This document shows, one piece after another, positions 27,568-35,419 of a stretch of DNA of 64,000 nucleotides. The notes below the pieces were generated by a model, which did no database searches, was not told where the DNA came from, and saw only the letters and a program-made list of their open reading frames with translations. The stretch covers positions 62,001-126,000 of the forward strand of contig DASRFR010000022.1 in assembly GCA_035651455.1 (NCBI GenBank), written 5' to 3'. The DNA comes from DASRFR01 sp035651455 (lineage in GTDB: Bacteria; Acidobacteriota; Terriglobia; Terriglobales; Acidobacteriaceae). How positions within the stretch are numbered: position 1 is the stretch's first letter; the number at the start of each line of letters is the position of its first letter. Both the position numbers and the translations under genes were made by a program.

Positions 27568-28431
27568 TTACTTGTTCTGGACCGCCGTGGGCTGAAGGTA
27601 GTACCCCGAAAACGTCGCTCCCTGCGTAAAAAATCCCACAACCTCTCCTGAATTGTTGATCCCATACGCGGCAGTGTCCCGACTATTGGCAACCTCGAAA
27701 CCGACGAATTTGCCCGTCACCGTCGAGTACGTAAAATCGTTTTCCAGCCCGCTCGCTGAATCCTCATCTCCTGCCAGGTCAACTGCATCATTGAGACCAA
27801 GAACCTGAGTCCCCACCGAGCCTGGATAGGTGACGTATGCGAACCTGCCCTGCGAGTAGATAAATCCATGGCATTTCCCTGTGGTCGACAGGCAAACCGT
27901 TCCGGCAATAATGCGGTTATTGTTGATGCCACCGAGTAAGGTGACCGCGGAGTTCGGAGGATCAATCGTTGTATAAACTCCGTTGCTGAAAAGGAAGCCG
28001 TGTTGCTTCCCCTGCCCATCATCGTAGGAACCAACAATATCTCCAGAATTATTCACACTGCTCGGGAACGTTGCCTTGCTCCCGGGATAGCTGATGGACG
28101 TATAGACTCCATTCAGTTCGCTGAAACCACGCGCCGAGGAGTATCCCACGACCTCCGATCCATCGTTTATTCCTGTGACCAGTGTGCCGGTCCCCTGCGG
28201 ATCGTCAATAGTGGTAAATACTCCAGAGTCATACAGAAAACCATGGCCTACTCCCGCAGCGGTGTAAGTTCCAACGATCTGACCGAGATTATTGAGTCCA
28301 TATGCGACGGTACGACTCGCCCCCGGTACCTGCAAAACGTGAAATTGCAAATTGGAACTCGTCGCGACGGCCGCTTGAACACAAGAGCACACAGCGATCA
28401 CGAGCAGGAATCGCATGATTGTCGGCTTCAT
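27568..28431 (-). CDS. Secreted HAF-repeat protein
   Basis: The 287-residue protein has a signal peptide (MKPTIMRFLLVIAVCSCVQAAVA). About six repeats of the form YGLNNLGQIVGTY...GFLYDSGVFTTIDDP follow, the extracellular HAF repeat, named for its His-Ala-Phe motif, here mostly HGF. Such proteins are predicted beta-propeller-like surface proteins of unknown function, common in acidobacteria and planctomycetes. There is no C-terminal PEP-CTERM or LPXTG sorting signal. The start is ATG at 28431 with AAAGG upstream. Confidence 0.8.
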   Translation of the reverse strand: MKPTIMRFLLVIAVCSCVQAAVATSSNLQFHVLQVPGASRTVAYGLNNLGQIVGTYTAAGVGHGFLYDSGVFTTIDDPQGTGTLVTGINDGSEVVGYSSARGFSELNGVYTSISYPGSKATFPSSVNNSGDIVGSYDDGQGKQHGFLFSNGVYTTIDPPNSAVTLLGGINNNRIIAGTVCLSTTGKCHGFIYSQGRFAYVTYPGSVGTQVLGLNDAVDLAGDEDSASGLENDFTYSTVTGKFVGFEVANSRDTAAYGINNSGEVVGFFTQGATFSGYYLQPTAVQNK

Positions 28432-28663
28432 ATTTAAACCTTTCTCGCTAAAACAGAAATTTTGGCTCGTTGAATTCTAGGCCTGGCCGCGACGAGTGGG
28501 CAGTGGCCTTTCTTCTCTTTGCTTGAAAGTTAAGGCGAGCCGACGATTTTGGGTTTTCTGTCCAACGTGTAGCGCTTCCGTGATGCCGAAGGGTCTTGAC
28601 ATCCTGAATTACTGCCGTGATTTCATCGCCGCTTAAGATTCGTCTCTACGATTGCTTCCGTCT
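28432..28663. other. Gene-poor stretch, first part
   Basis: No coding potential or repeat is seen here. It is the first part of an almost 1-kb gene-poor region running to the HTH regulator at 29445, which also holds a terminator, one doubtful small ORF, an integrase relic and the regulator's promoter. Confidence 0.4.
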
Positions 28664-28699
28664 GAAACAAAAAGGCGTCGCGGTTCTGGCGGCGACGCC
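28664..28699 (-). terminator. Rho-independent terminator on the minus strand
   Basis: Read on the minus strand, an 8-bp perfect stem GGCGTCGC/GCGACGCC (28692-28699 with 28674-28681) has a 10-nt loop and is followed by TTTTTGTTT. It is a strong terminator for a transcript from higher coordinates, that is, for whatever remains of the integrase or for the small ORF at 28721. Confidence 0.75.
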
Positions 28700-28720
28700 T
28701 GGACGAATTATCACATCGTT

Positions 28721-28984
28721 CTAGTTGCATTCACGTGTGGCCGCATCGGCCTCTGCTGCTAAGTCGAACAGGAGTTCAAAGAACTCCTTTGATTGCCCGA
28801 TGAACAGCCCCATGGAGGTCAAGAAGTTGACGACTGCGATAGCAGCTCCGCTTGTTTTGGTGGGGCGAATAATGGAGCACCTCGGAAGTTTTCGGCTGAG
28901 GAACGGGCAGGGCTCCGGCATAATCAAATTCGTCGTAAAGAGTTCTCCTCCAAATGGAGAAGCGTTGAGATCGGGAAACGTCAA
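28721..28984 (-). CDS. Doubtful small ORF next to the integrase remnant
   Basis: This 87-codon frame starts TTG and ends in ELLFDLAAEADAATRECN, about 20 bp before the terminator. No motif is recognised. The terminator supports transcription here, but the start has no convincing ribosome binding site, and the frame overlaps another open frame. It may be the tail end of a decayed mobile gene rather than a real product. Confidence 0.25.
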   Translation of the reverse strand: MTFPDLNASPFGGELFTTNLIMPEPCPFLSRKLPRCSIIRPTKTSGAAIAVVNFLTSMGLFIGQSKEFFELLFDLAAEADAATRECN

Positions 28985-29087
28985 ACCGTTTGTAGCTTTG
29001 CATCATGCGGCCCACGGAAACCCGCGTGTAAAGTTGGGATGTCGAGAGCTTGGCGTCCCCTAGCCTCGCGGAAATAACCTGAATCGC
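28983..29087 (-). pseudogene. C-terminal remnant of a tyrosine recombinase/integrase
   Basis: A minus-strand frame encodes SARLGDAKLSTSQLYTRVSV followed by GRMMQSYKR. This matches the end of XerC/phage-type integrases (LGHa.lsTTq.YtrVs), including the tyrosine nucleophile in QLYTRVS, although the usual LGH reads LGD here. Upstream of it the HxxR and Arg box of the catalytic domain are absent, so only the last ~35 residues survive. It is a relic of a mobile element or integron-like insertion. Confidence 0.55.
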
Positions 29088-29358
29088 GATGAGAATGACG
29101 GAACTTGGCGAAACCGCCATCGAAGATCCGGTTGGGCTCCATGCTCCCCGCCCATGCAGATAACTCTGCAGTTATTACAGAGTAGGATAATGCTCAGCCT
29201 GGCGTGACCTCGTCCCGGTACTCCTTGTTACGAAAACAGGACAGGACGACCGTTTGTTTGCAGCAGGTTAACATCTTCCGTCTGCAAAACGACATAGCTC
29301 CCTCCCGAATGGGGACGCCAGCGTCCCACACTGTAGTTACGAAATCCGAACACTATCC

Positions 29359-29395
29359 TTGAACAAGCATGAAAAATTGGTTATACGTACCAATT
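29359..29395 (+). promoter_or_regulatory. Promoter with overlapping palindromic operator before the HTH gene
   Basis: TTGAAC (29359-29364) and TATACG (29382-29387) are separated by exactly 17 bp. A 7-bp inverted repeat, AATTGGT (29375-29381) and ACCAATT (29389-29395) with a 7-bp centre, straddles the -10. The element lies 50 bp upstream of the regulator's ATG. A repressor bound there would block RNA polymerase, so autoregulation by the HTH protein is a reasonable inference. Confidence 0.6.
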
Positions 29396-29444
29396 AAGCC
29401 AAGTATTAACAAGTCTGGTTCCGGTGCCTTGGGGCGAGGGGTCG

Positions 29445-30251
29445 ATGGTCTCGGCGGGACACAATCTGAGAGCTCTGCGCGATCAACTTGGGCTGACCAT
29501 GCGCGACGTCGAGAACGCCAGCCAACGCATTGCCGATAAACATCGGAATGAAGAGTTCGCCATCCCTCCCAGCCGGCTTTCCGACATAGAGACCAAGGGC
29601 ATCACCCCCAGCATTTACCGTTTGTACTCACTGGCCATCATTTACCGGCGCGATCCACGCGACCTGCTGGCTCTGTACGGAATCGACTACAGCCAGTCAG
29701 CGTCTGATCTCAGCCTCTCCACGCCGCCCCGATCGCACGTCTCCACCGCATTCGAGACCGTGACCAGCCTGCAAATTCCGGCCAAACTCGACCCCAGCTT
29801 CGACCTGCGTAAAACCAGCAATCTTGGCCGCATGGTAGAAAAGTGGGGAGTCGTACCCATGGCCTACCTGAATCAGCTCGCGCACCAGGACTACACCTAC
29901 GGATACGTGGGAAGCGAAGACTTCACTATGTACCCGTTGTTGCCGCCGGGAACCTTCGTCCAGGTCGATGAATCGCGCAACCGGGTGGTGGAAGGCGTAT
30001 GGCGTTCAGAGTACGAGCGCCCGATCTATTTTGTGGAAACCCGTGAAGGACACGTTTGCTGCTGGTGCGCGCTCAACCGCGACAGCATCATTCTGCAGCC
30101 TCATCCACTTTCTCCGGCACCCTTGAGGGTTTTGAAACACCCGCAGGACGCGGAGGTGTTGGGGCAGGTGGTGGGGATGGCAATGCGTCTTGGGGAATGG
30201 CATCACCTTGATGCTGTTCCAGAGCCGAGAGAGCGAACAGCACTGAACTGA
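29445..30251 (+). CDS. HTH (XRE-type) regulator with LexA/S24-like C-terminal domain
   Basis: The protein is about 268 residues. Residues ~5-75 form a Cro/CI-like helix-turn-helix (LRALRDQLGLTMRDVENASQ, IPPSRLSDIETKG, YRLYSLAIIYRRD). The C-terminal half has SEDFTMYPLLPPGTFVQVDES, which resembles the S24/LexA signal-peptidase-like fold, but the serine position appears to be Thr and I see no clear catalytic Lys. I therefore expect a sensing or dimerisation domain rather than self-cleavage. ATG at 29445 has GAGGGG upstream. A palindrome overlies its promoter. The last 164 bp overlap the convergent gene at 30088. Confidence 0.75.
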   Translation: MVSAGHNLRALRDQLGLTMRDVENASQRIADKHRNEEFAIPPSRLSDIETKGITPSIYRLYSLAIIYRRDPRDLLALYGIDYSQSASDLSLSTPPRSHVSTAFETVTSLQIPAKLDPSFDLRKTSNLGRMVEKWGVVPMAYLNQLAHQDYTYGYVGSEDFTMYPLLPPGTFVQVDESRNRVVEGVWRSEYERPIYFVETREGHVCCWCALNRDSIILQPHPLSPAPLRVLKHPQDAEVLGQVVGMAMRLGEWHHLDAVPEPRERTALN

Positions 30252-30597
30252 AGTGTCGCTCCGCGGCAGGGCCCGGGTCCTCAGGCAGCAGGTCGGGGCC
30301 GCTCTCCTTTAACTTCTCCAGATAAGCCGCTGGTTTCAGACCCTGGCATTCACTTGCCTGCCGCAGATCCTGCTGTAAATCCCGCACCGGTTTCCGCAGG
30401 ACCTCCTTAAGTACTTGTTGGTGAGCATCTTTCAACGCCTGCTGCGCCTTCACCTTGCCATAGATGCGGGACAATCCCCAGTGATGATAGTTTCCGGTCG
30501 AGCGTAAACCTGCGAAATACTGCAGTTTTTCCCACAGGCCGCTCATGGCACGCAGGGTGGTGGAGGCAAGGTCGTCGAGCGCGGATCGGAGTTTCAT
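30088..30597 (-). CDS. Conserved hypothetical protein, antisense-overlapping tail
   Basis: The protein is about 169 residues. The N-terminal ~110 residues are helical and charged (AMSGLWEKLQYFAGLRSTGN, HHWGLSRIYGKVKAQQALKD), a pattern I recall from acidobacterial hypotheticals of unknown function. The tail is Pro-rich (SPPPAPTPPRPAG). ATG at 30597 starts MKLRSALDDLASTT; the frame stays open to 30684. Its last 164 bp lie antisense to the end of the regulator gene, and that part encodes the low-complexity tail. It has no signal peptide. Confidence 0.6.
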   Translation of the reverse strand: MKLRSALDDLASTTLRAMSGLWEKLQYFAGLRSTGNYHHWGLSRIYGKVKAQQALKDAHQQVLKEVLRKPVRDLQQDLRQASECQGLKPAAYLEKLKESGPDLLPEDPGPAAERHFSSVLFALSALEQHQGDAIPQDALPSPPPAPTPPRPAGVSKPSRVPEKVDEAAE

Positions 30598-30704
30598 GCC
30601 GTTACAGATTCCGGAAACTGTACTGTACGCAGTTTTTCGCGCAAAGCGCACACCTTCCTGCAAGCTATCACGACAGCACCCCATTGCAAAGGAGACTAAG
30701 GACT

Positions 30705-30839
30705 GTGAAGAAAATTACGCTGTTTTTCGCTGCGGCTCTGATCGTGCTTTCGACACTGGCGGTACCGACGACGGTACATGCGGATGGAAATCCGAACCCG
30801 TTCTGTCCGGATGGCAGCCTCTGTAAGCCACCTCGCTAA
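30705..30839 (+). CDS. Tiny secreted Cys-containing peptide
   Basis: A 44-residue ORF starts GTG at 30705 (MKKITLFFAAALIVLSTLAV) and has a complete signal peptide: basic start, hydrophobic core and VHA cleavage site. The mature peptide would be only about 19 residues, DGNPNPFCPDGSLCKPPR, with two cysteines that may form a loop. AAGGAG lies ~11 nt upstream. I recall similar ADGNP...C...C peptides in acidobacteria, with no known function. It could be a signal peptide pheromone, a small envelope factor or a metal-binding peptide. Confidence 0.6.
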   Translation: MKKITLFFAAALIVLSTLAVPTTVHADGNPNPFCPDGSLCKPPR

Positions 30840-30948
30840 ACAACGCAATACTGCAATTCTTGGAACGGGACGTGGGCGCGATCAACGACGCAGATTTTGT
30901 TGTCGGCGGGCCGGTGACGGTTTATAGTTCGCAGGTCGGCCGACGACG

Positions 30949-31701
30949 ATGTATAACGCACTGTATTACTACCTGTGGGTCGCGCCACACGCTTTCCTGG
31001 CGGTGGTCGTGATCCTTATGTTGCGTCGCAGGTTCTACAAAGAATTCCCGATGTTCTTGTGCTACGCGGTGTACCAGGTCCTGGGCTTCGGCGTTTTATT
31101 TGTGCTGGGCACCTCGAAGGCGGTATCCCCGGGCACTTTTTATGACGCCGTCCTTCTGGACTCGGGCATCAGCATCGCGCTGCGTTTCGGCGTGATTCAC
31201 GAAATCTTTGAAAATGTCTTTCGCAACTACGCCGCACTGAGCCGACTGGGCGAGTTGTTATTTCGCTGGGCGAGCATCGTGCTGGTGCTGACTGGGACAG
31301 TCGGCGCCGGACTTGCTTACAGCGAGGGACTCAATCACCTGGGTGCCACACTCTGGGTCACAAACCTGGCGGTGAGCATCGTGCAGTGCGGGCTTTTGTT
31401 GCTGCTTTTCCTGTTCTCGCGGTACTTCGGCCTATCCTGGCGAAATTATGTATTCGGGATTGCCTTCGGGTTGGGAGTTTACGCGTGTGTGGACCTGACC
31501 AACAGCACGATCCTGTCGCATTTTGGGTTGGCCAGCGTGCGAATTCTGAACCTGCTTACCATGGGCACGTATCATTGTTGCGTTCTCATATGGATTGCAT
31601 ACCTGCTAACGCCGGAACCGGCCATGCGGAGTTTGCAGGCTCCTGCTGCCACTGAACTGCATAACTGGAATCACGAACTGGAGCGATTGTTGCAACAATG
31701 A
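30949..31701 (+). CDS. Polytopic membrane protein, unknown function
   Basis: The 250-residue protein has six or seven transmembrane helices (for example LWVAPHAFLAVVVILMLRRR, ILNLLTMGTYHCCVLIWIAY) and no soluble domain. A conserved-looking motif is FGVIHEIFENVFRNY in a cytoplasmic or periplasmic loop. I recall similar multi-pass proteins as hypotheticals in acidobacteria; no transporter family is evident. It overlaps the next gene by 4 bp (ATGA), so the two are co-translated. Confidence 0.75.
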   Translation: MYNALYYYLWVAPHAFLAVVVILMLRRRFYKEFPMFLCYAVYQVLGFGVLFVLGTSKAVSPGTFYDAVLLDSGISIALRFGVIHEIFENVFRNYAALSRLGELLFRWASIVLVLTGTVGAGLAYSEGLNHLGATLWVTNLAVSIVQCGLLLLLFLFSRYFGLSWRNYVFGIAFGLGVYACVDLTNSTILSHFGLASVRILNLLTMGTYHCCVLIWIAYLLTPEPAMRSLQAPAATELHNWNHELERLLQQ

Positions 31702-32234
31702 TCACCGCACTGTTTCTGATTTTCGCCGCCGTTCTTACCCTGGGCTTTCTTGCCTGGGGGGCTCTGCAGCGCAGAGCTTCGCAGCGCGATGTGCAGGAAC
31801 TCTCTCGCGCAATCCGTCCCGTCGATCTTGAGGCGTTTCGCAACCTGATGAGCGCGGATGACGAGGGCTATTTGCGCCAGCAGTTACCCGCGAGGGTTTA
31901 TAGGGCTGTCCAGAGAAGGCGGTTGTGGGCGGCGGTGGAATATGTGTCGTGCGCGGCCTTCAATGCCTCAGTGTTAACGAAGTTGGGAGACGCGGCCCGC
32001 CACAGCCCCGATCCGGAATTGGCTCGCGCGGGGCAGGAACTGGTCGACGCCGCGGTTCGCTTGCGGCTTTATTGCGTGGTCACCAGGATGCGTTTTTACA
32101 CCGGTGTTGTGTGGCCGGGGATCAGTGTGTCGCCGGCTTCCATTGCGGACCGCTACCAGCGGGCTACTGGACTGGTTGGCCAGATCCGTCGTCTCCAGCA
32201 TGTGCGTCCAGCCCCGCTGCGTGTCGCTTCCTAG
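31698..32234 (+). CDS. Single-pass membrane protein, unknown function
   Basis: The 178-residue protein begins with one transmembrane helix (ITALFLIFAAVLTLGFLAWG), followed by a helical cytoplasmic domain rich in Arg (QRRASQRDVQELSRAIRPVD, LPARVYRAVQRRRLWAAVEY). No catalytic motif is seen. It is translationally coupled to the polytopic protein upstream, so they probably form a complex. Confidence 0.7.
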   Translation: MITALFLIFAAVLTLGFLAWGALQRRASQRDVQELSRAIRPVDLEAFRNLMSADDEGYLRQQLPARVYRAVQRRRLWAAVEYVSCAAFNASVLTKLGDAARHSPDPELARAGQELVDAAVRLRLYCVVTRMRFYTGVVWPGISVSPASIADRYQRATGLVGQIRRLQHVRPAPLRVAS

Positions 32235-32282
32235 GGCTGCCGCTGGGCCGACGCGCCCGGTCTTCTGAGCATCCAATGCTCG

Positions 32283-33437
32283 ATGCCGAAACCCAGGACG
32301 CGCGCCAAATCAGCCGAGAAGAAGACTGCCGATAAAGTTGTTTCCGGAGCAGTTCCCGCCGAGGAAATAGTTCAGGAATTTCCTGCCATCAGTTTGCCGA
32401 TTCAACCGCCGTTTCCGCCGGAAGACGCAAAGTCTGTTTCGGAAATTCCGCGCGGTCAAGGCTGGCAATACGAACCAAAGTGGGATGGCTTTCGCTGCCT
32501 GGCGTTCCGCAGCGATCAGCAGGTCCTGCTGCAGTCGAAGGCGGGACAGCCCCTTGCACGCTATTTTCCTGAGGTGGTGGCGGCCCTGACAGCGCTGCCG
32601 CAAAAGACGTTCGTCATCGACGGCGAGATTGTGATCTTTTCCGGCGGGCACCTTTCGTTTGATGACCTGCTCATGCGCATTCATCCAGCGGCGTCCAGGA
32701 TCCGGAAGCTCTCGGCGCAAACCCCGGGGATGCTCATGTGTTTCGATTTGCTGGTGGACGAAGCGGGCAAGCGGCTTACCGAACTGTCCCTGCAGGAGCG
32801 TCGGGCCCGGCTGGAGAGGTTCTTCGAGGAAGTGCCAAGGCAGTCTCCGATCCGGTTGTCGCCGGCTTCCCCGGAATACAGTCAGGCGGAACGCTGGATG
32901 GGAGAACTTGGTCCCATGGGCCTGGACGGCATTATTGCGAAGCGGCTGGACGAGACCTACCGCTCTGGCGAACGCACTGCCATGGTGAAAATCAAGCGCA
33001 TTCGGACGGCGGATTGCGTACTCGGCGGATTCCGCTACGCGGAGAAGGGCGGGGGCATAGGATCCCTGCTGCTGGGGCTATACAACGATCAAAAGCAACT
33101 CGACCACGTAGGATTTTGCTCCAGCTTCAATGCCGAACAGCGGCAGGAACTCAAGACAACTGTCGAACCGCTGATCGGGCCGCCAGGGTTCACAGGGCAC
33201 GCTCCGGGTGGCCTTAGCCGCTGGAGCACCAAGCGCTCCATGGAATGGCAGCCGCTCCAGCCCAAGTTAGTTTGCGAGGTCCAGTACGACCATTTCTCCG
33301 GCGCCCGTTTTCGTCATGGCACTAAGTTCCTGCGGTGGCGTCCGGAGAAGAAGCCGTCGCAATGCACATTTGAGCAAGTGCGGCCCGGGAAAGTAAGAAC
33401 AACGAAAACGTCTGAACTGCTGGGCGTGGCGAGTTGA
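32283..33437 (+). CDS. ATP-dependent DNA ligase (LigC/LigD-ligase type)
   Basis: The 384-residue protein has the nucleotidyltransferase motifs of ATP-dependent ligases. YEPKWDGFRC is motif I with the adenylated Lys; FVIDGEIVIF, LMCFDLLVDE, GLDGIIAKRLDETYRSGER and AMVKIKRIRTADC are motifs III-V. The OB-fold C-terminal domain follows (SLLLGLYNDQKQLDHVGFCS). A ~45-residue basic/acidic N-terminal extension precedes it. There is no Ku, polymerase or nuclease domain here. Such stand-alone ligases act in base-excision-type or NHEJ-related repair. It starts 49 bp after the membrane protein. Confidence 0.9.
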   Translation: MPKPRTRAKSAEKKTADKVVSGAVPAEEIVQEFPAISLPIQPPFPPEDAKSVSEIPRGQGWQYEPKWDGFRCLAFRSDQQVLLQSKAGQPLARYFPEVVAALTALPQKTFVIDGEIVIFSGGHLSFDDLLMRIHPAASRIRKLSAQTPGMLMCFDLLVDEAGKRLTELSLQERRARLERFFEEVPRQSPIRLSPASPEYSQAERWMGELGPMGLDGIIAKRLDETYRSGERTAMVKIKRIRTADCVLGGFRYAEKGGGIGSLLLGLYNDQKQLDHVGFCSSFNAEQRQELKTTVEPLIGPPGFTGHAPGGLSRWSTKRSMEWQPLQPKLVCEVQYDHFSGARFRHGTKFLRWRPEKKPSQCTFEQVRPGKVRTTKTSELLGVAS

Positions 33438-33630
33438 GCTGACCGCCGGCAAGTCCGTGCCAGGGTCGCATAACTCTGTCGCAAACGTTCGCTGGGAAAG
33501 ATGTTGCATTTCCGTACTTTGTGGGCAAGCCCACTTCGGAAACGGGCGTCTGGTTTGCCATTTCGGGAACCCAGGAGTAAACTAACAAATAGCGGTTCTT
33601 CAGGTTCGCCTCGCTCGGTGGGGTTCCCTC

Positions 33631-34167
33631 ATGATTAGTAGCGACGGTAATTTTCACATCGGTGACAAAGTTGTCTACCCCAATCACGGTGTAGGCATCA
33701 TTGAGCAGATCAGCAGTCGCACCATTGGGGCGACAGTTGAGAAGTTCTACCTCCTCAAGATCAAAGCCAGCAGCCTCAAGGTCATGATCCCGTTCCACAA
33801 CGTGAACAACGTCGGGTTGCGACGGGTTGTGCGCAATGGTGAAATCCAGAAAATTCTTGATTATCTTACAGATGGCGACGCCGCGAGCAACGCCGACTGG
33901 AAAGATCGGTTCAAGGAAAACTCGGAACGGATGCGCACCGGATCGTTGCTGGAAGTGGCGGCAGTACTGAAGAATTTGCTCGTCCTCAGCCAGTCGAAGC
34001 CGCTCTCCTTCCGCGAGAAGAAGATGCTGGAGCGGGCCCGATACCTGCTGGTCAGCGAACTGGCGATGGCCAAGAACTGCGAAGAGCCACTGATCGAGGA
34101 TGCCCTTAGTAAGGCCTTGGCGAAGTGCAGTTTGCGGTTCCCCGAAGCGACGGAATTCGAAGCGTAA
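33631..34167 (+). CDS. CarD family transcriptional regulator
   Basis: The 178-residue protein has an N-terminal CarD/TRCF RNA-polymerase-interacting Tudor-like domain (FHIGDKVVYPNHGVGIIEQI, VMIPFHNVNNVGLRRVV), then a helical domain with WKDRFKENSERMRTGSLLEV and LSFREKKMLERARYLLVSEL, as in the RNAP-beta-binding CarD proteins of mycobacteria and myxobacteria. It stabilises promoter open complexes and often affects rRNA transcription and stress. It stands alone between the ligase and AI-2E genes. Confidence 0.92.
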   Translation: MISSDGNFHIGDKVVYPNHGVGIIEQISSRTIGATVEKFYLLKIKASSLKVMIPFHNVNNVGLRRVVRNGEIQKILDYLTDGDAASNADWKDRFKENSERMRTGSLLEVAAVLKNLLVLSQSKPLSFREKKMLERARYLLVSELAMAKNCEEPLIEDALSKALAKCSLRFPEATEFEA

Positions 34168-34192
34168 GACTCTCAGTCGCCTTCCTTCCCGC

Positions 34193-34218
34193 AACACACG
34201 AGCGTTCGTTCGTGTGTT
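34193..34218. terminator. Hairpin in a convergent gap, possible bidirectional terminator
   Basis: A 9-bp perfect stem AACACACGA/TCGTGTGTT with an 8-nt loop lies between the convergent carD-like and AI-2E genes. Neither side has a proper T-tract, so it may be a weak terminator or simply a stabilising 3' hairpin. Confidence 0.35.
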
Positions 34219-34279
34219 CCATCTCTTCTACCTGCGCCCTTCTTTATGATGTGGCGCCCCGCGCACAACAGGGCTAGCC

Positions 34280-35368
34280 CTACTCTCCCAGCCAATTGCC
34301 GTAAGAGTGCAGAGCGTCGATGTGGTCGAAGATAATCTTCATGGCGGCAGTGATGGGAATGGCGAGAATCAGGCCCATTGCGCCCCATAGCCATCCCCAG
34401 AAGAGCAGGGCGATGGTCACGGCCAAGGGGTTGAGCTGAAGGCGGCTGCCGAGGAATTTCGGATACAGAATGTTGATGCCGAAAATGTGCAGTGCGAGGA
34501 CGGTGAGCGCGATGATAATAAGTTGCGATGAGCCCAGGTGGCCCGCGCCCACGATCAGCGGGGGGACCATGGCCACCATCACTCCCAGGTAGGGAACCAG
34601 GCTAAGGAATCCGCTGATCACGCCGACCACGTAGAAGAACGGAAGCTGGAGCAAGGCGAACACGACCGTGCTCACTCCGGCAATGAACAAGCCCACCAGA
34701 AAATTTCCAAGAATAAAGCTGCGAATCATGGCGGAAATCAGGTTCAAGGTCGTATACGCGGTGTGCCGATTTTCCATGCGAAACAGCATGACCGTGGCGG
34801 AGCGCGCGTGTTGCTGCCAGGTCAGCATGAAGTAAACGAGGAAAGGCACGAACGATAGAGCCAGGATGTCGTGAGACAAGGAACCGAAGCTGTTGGCGAT
34901 CTTGTCGGTCCAACTGGTAGCCTGCTGCACGGTGACGGTTTTTGTTTTTTCCGGATTGGTTTCCAGCACCTTTTCGGTCGTTCTTTCGAGTTTCTCAGCA
35001 CGCTGTTTGAACTTGCCGATGACCCCCTGAATCTCTTTCGAGTACTGCGGCAGGTTCTCAATGAACGAAGTGGTCTGGTTGTAGGAGTAATAGGCGACGC
35101 CGTAACCCACGGCGAGCAACAAGCCAACCGCGATGGCGGAGCCGACCCCGCGAGGGATGCGGAGTTTCTGCAACTGGTCGACGACCGGCGCGAGAATGAA
35201 CGAAATGAGAATGGACACCAGGACTACGACGAGCTCCCATTCCGCGAAATAGCAGAAGGCAAGAATCACGCCGAGCGCGATAACCGTCTCGGGCCACTTG
35301 CGGGGGCGGCTCGAGGACGCCGGCGCAGCGGCTGAGGGCGGAGCCTGAATCTCTGCCTGTTCGCTCAT
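34280..35368 (-). CDS. AI-2E family transporter (PerM/YdiK-like)
   Basis: The 362-residue membrane protein has an N-terminal hydrophobic block (VIALGVILAFCYFAEWELVV), a periplasmic or cytoplasmic helical insert around residues 95-170 (FIENLPQYSKEIQGVIGKFK) and the conserved C-terminal block of the family (GFLSLVPYLGVMVAMVPPLI, LHIFGINILYPKFLGSRLQL with N-P near the end). Members were named for autoinducer-2 export but most are uncharacterised; some act as Na+/H+ antiporters. It is divergent from ruvX. Confidence 0.9.
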   Translation of the reverse strand: MSEQAEIQAPPSAAAPASSSRPRKWPETVIALGVILAFCYFAEWELVVVLVSILISFILAPVVDQLQKLRIPRGVGSAIAVGLLLAVGYGVAYYSYNQTTSFIENLPQYSKEIQGVIGKFKQRAEKLERTTEKVLETNPEKTKTVTVQQATSWTDKIANSFGSLSHDILALSFVPFLVYFMLTWQQHARSATVMLFRMENRHTAYTTLNLISAMIRSFILGNFLVGLFIAGVSTVVFALLQLPFFYVVGVISGFLSLVPYLGVMVAMVPPLIVGAGHLGSSQLIIIALTVLALHIFGINILYPKFLGSRLQLNPLAVTIALLFWGWLWGAMGLILAIPITAAMKIIFDHIDALHSYGNWLGE

Positions 35369-35419
35369 CGGCTTATGGTAGCGGAAGTTGCCCTGCCGTC
35401 CGCGACATATAATTTGGCC

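Noticed and set aside
28595..28625. TTGACA as a possible promoter
   Set aside because: No acceptable -10 at 16-18 bp and no gene following it on that strand.
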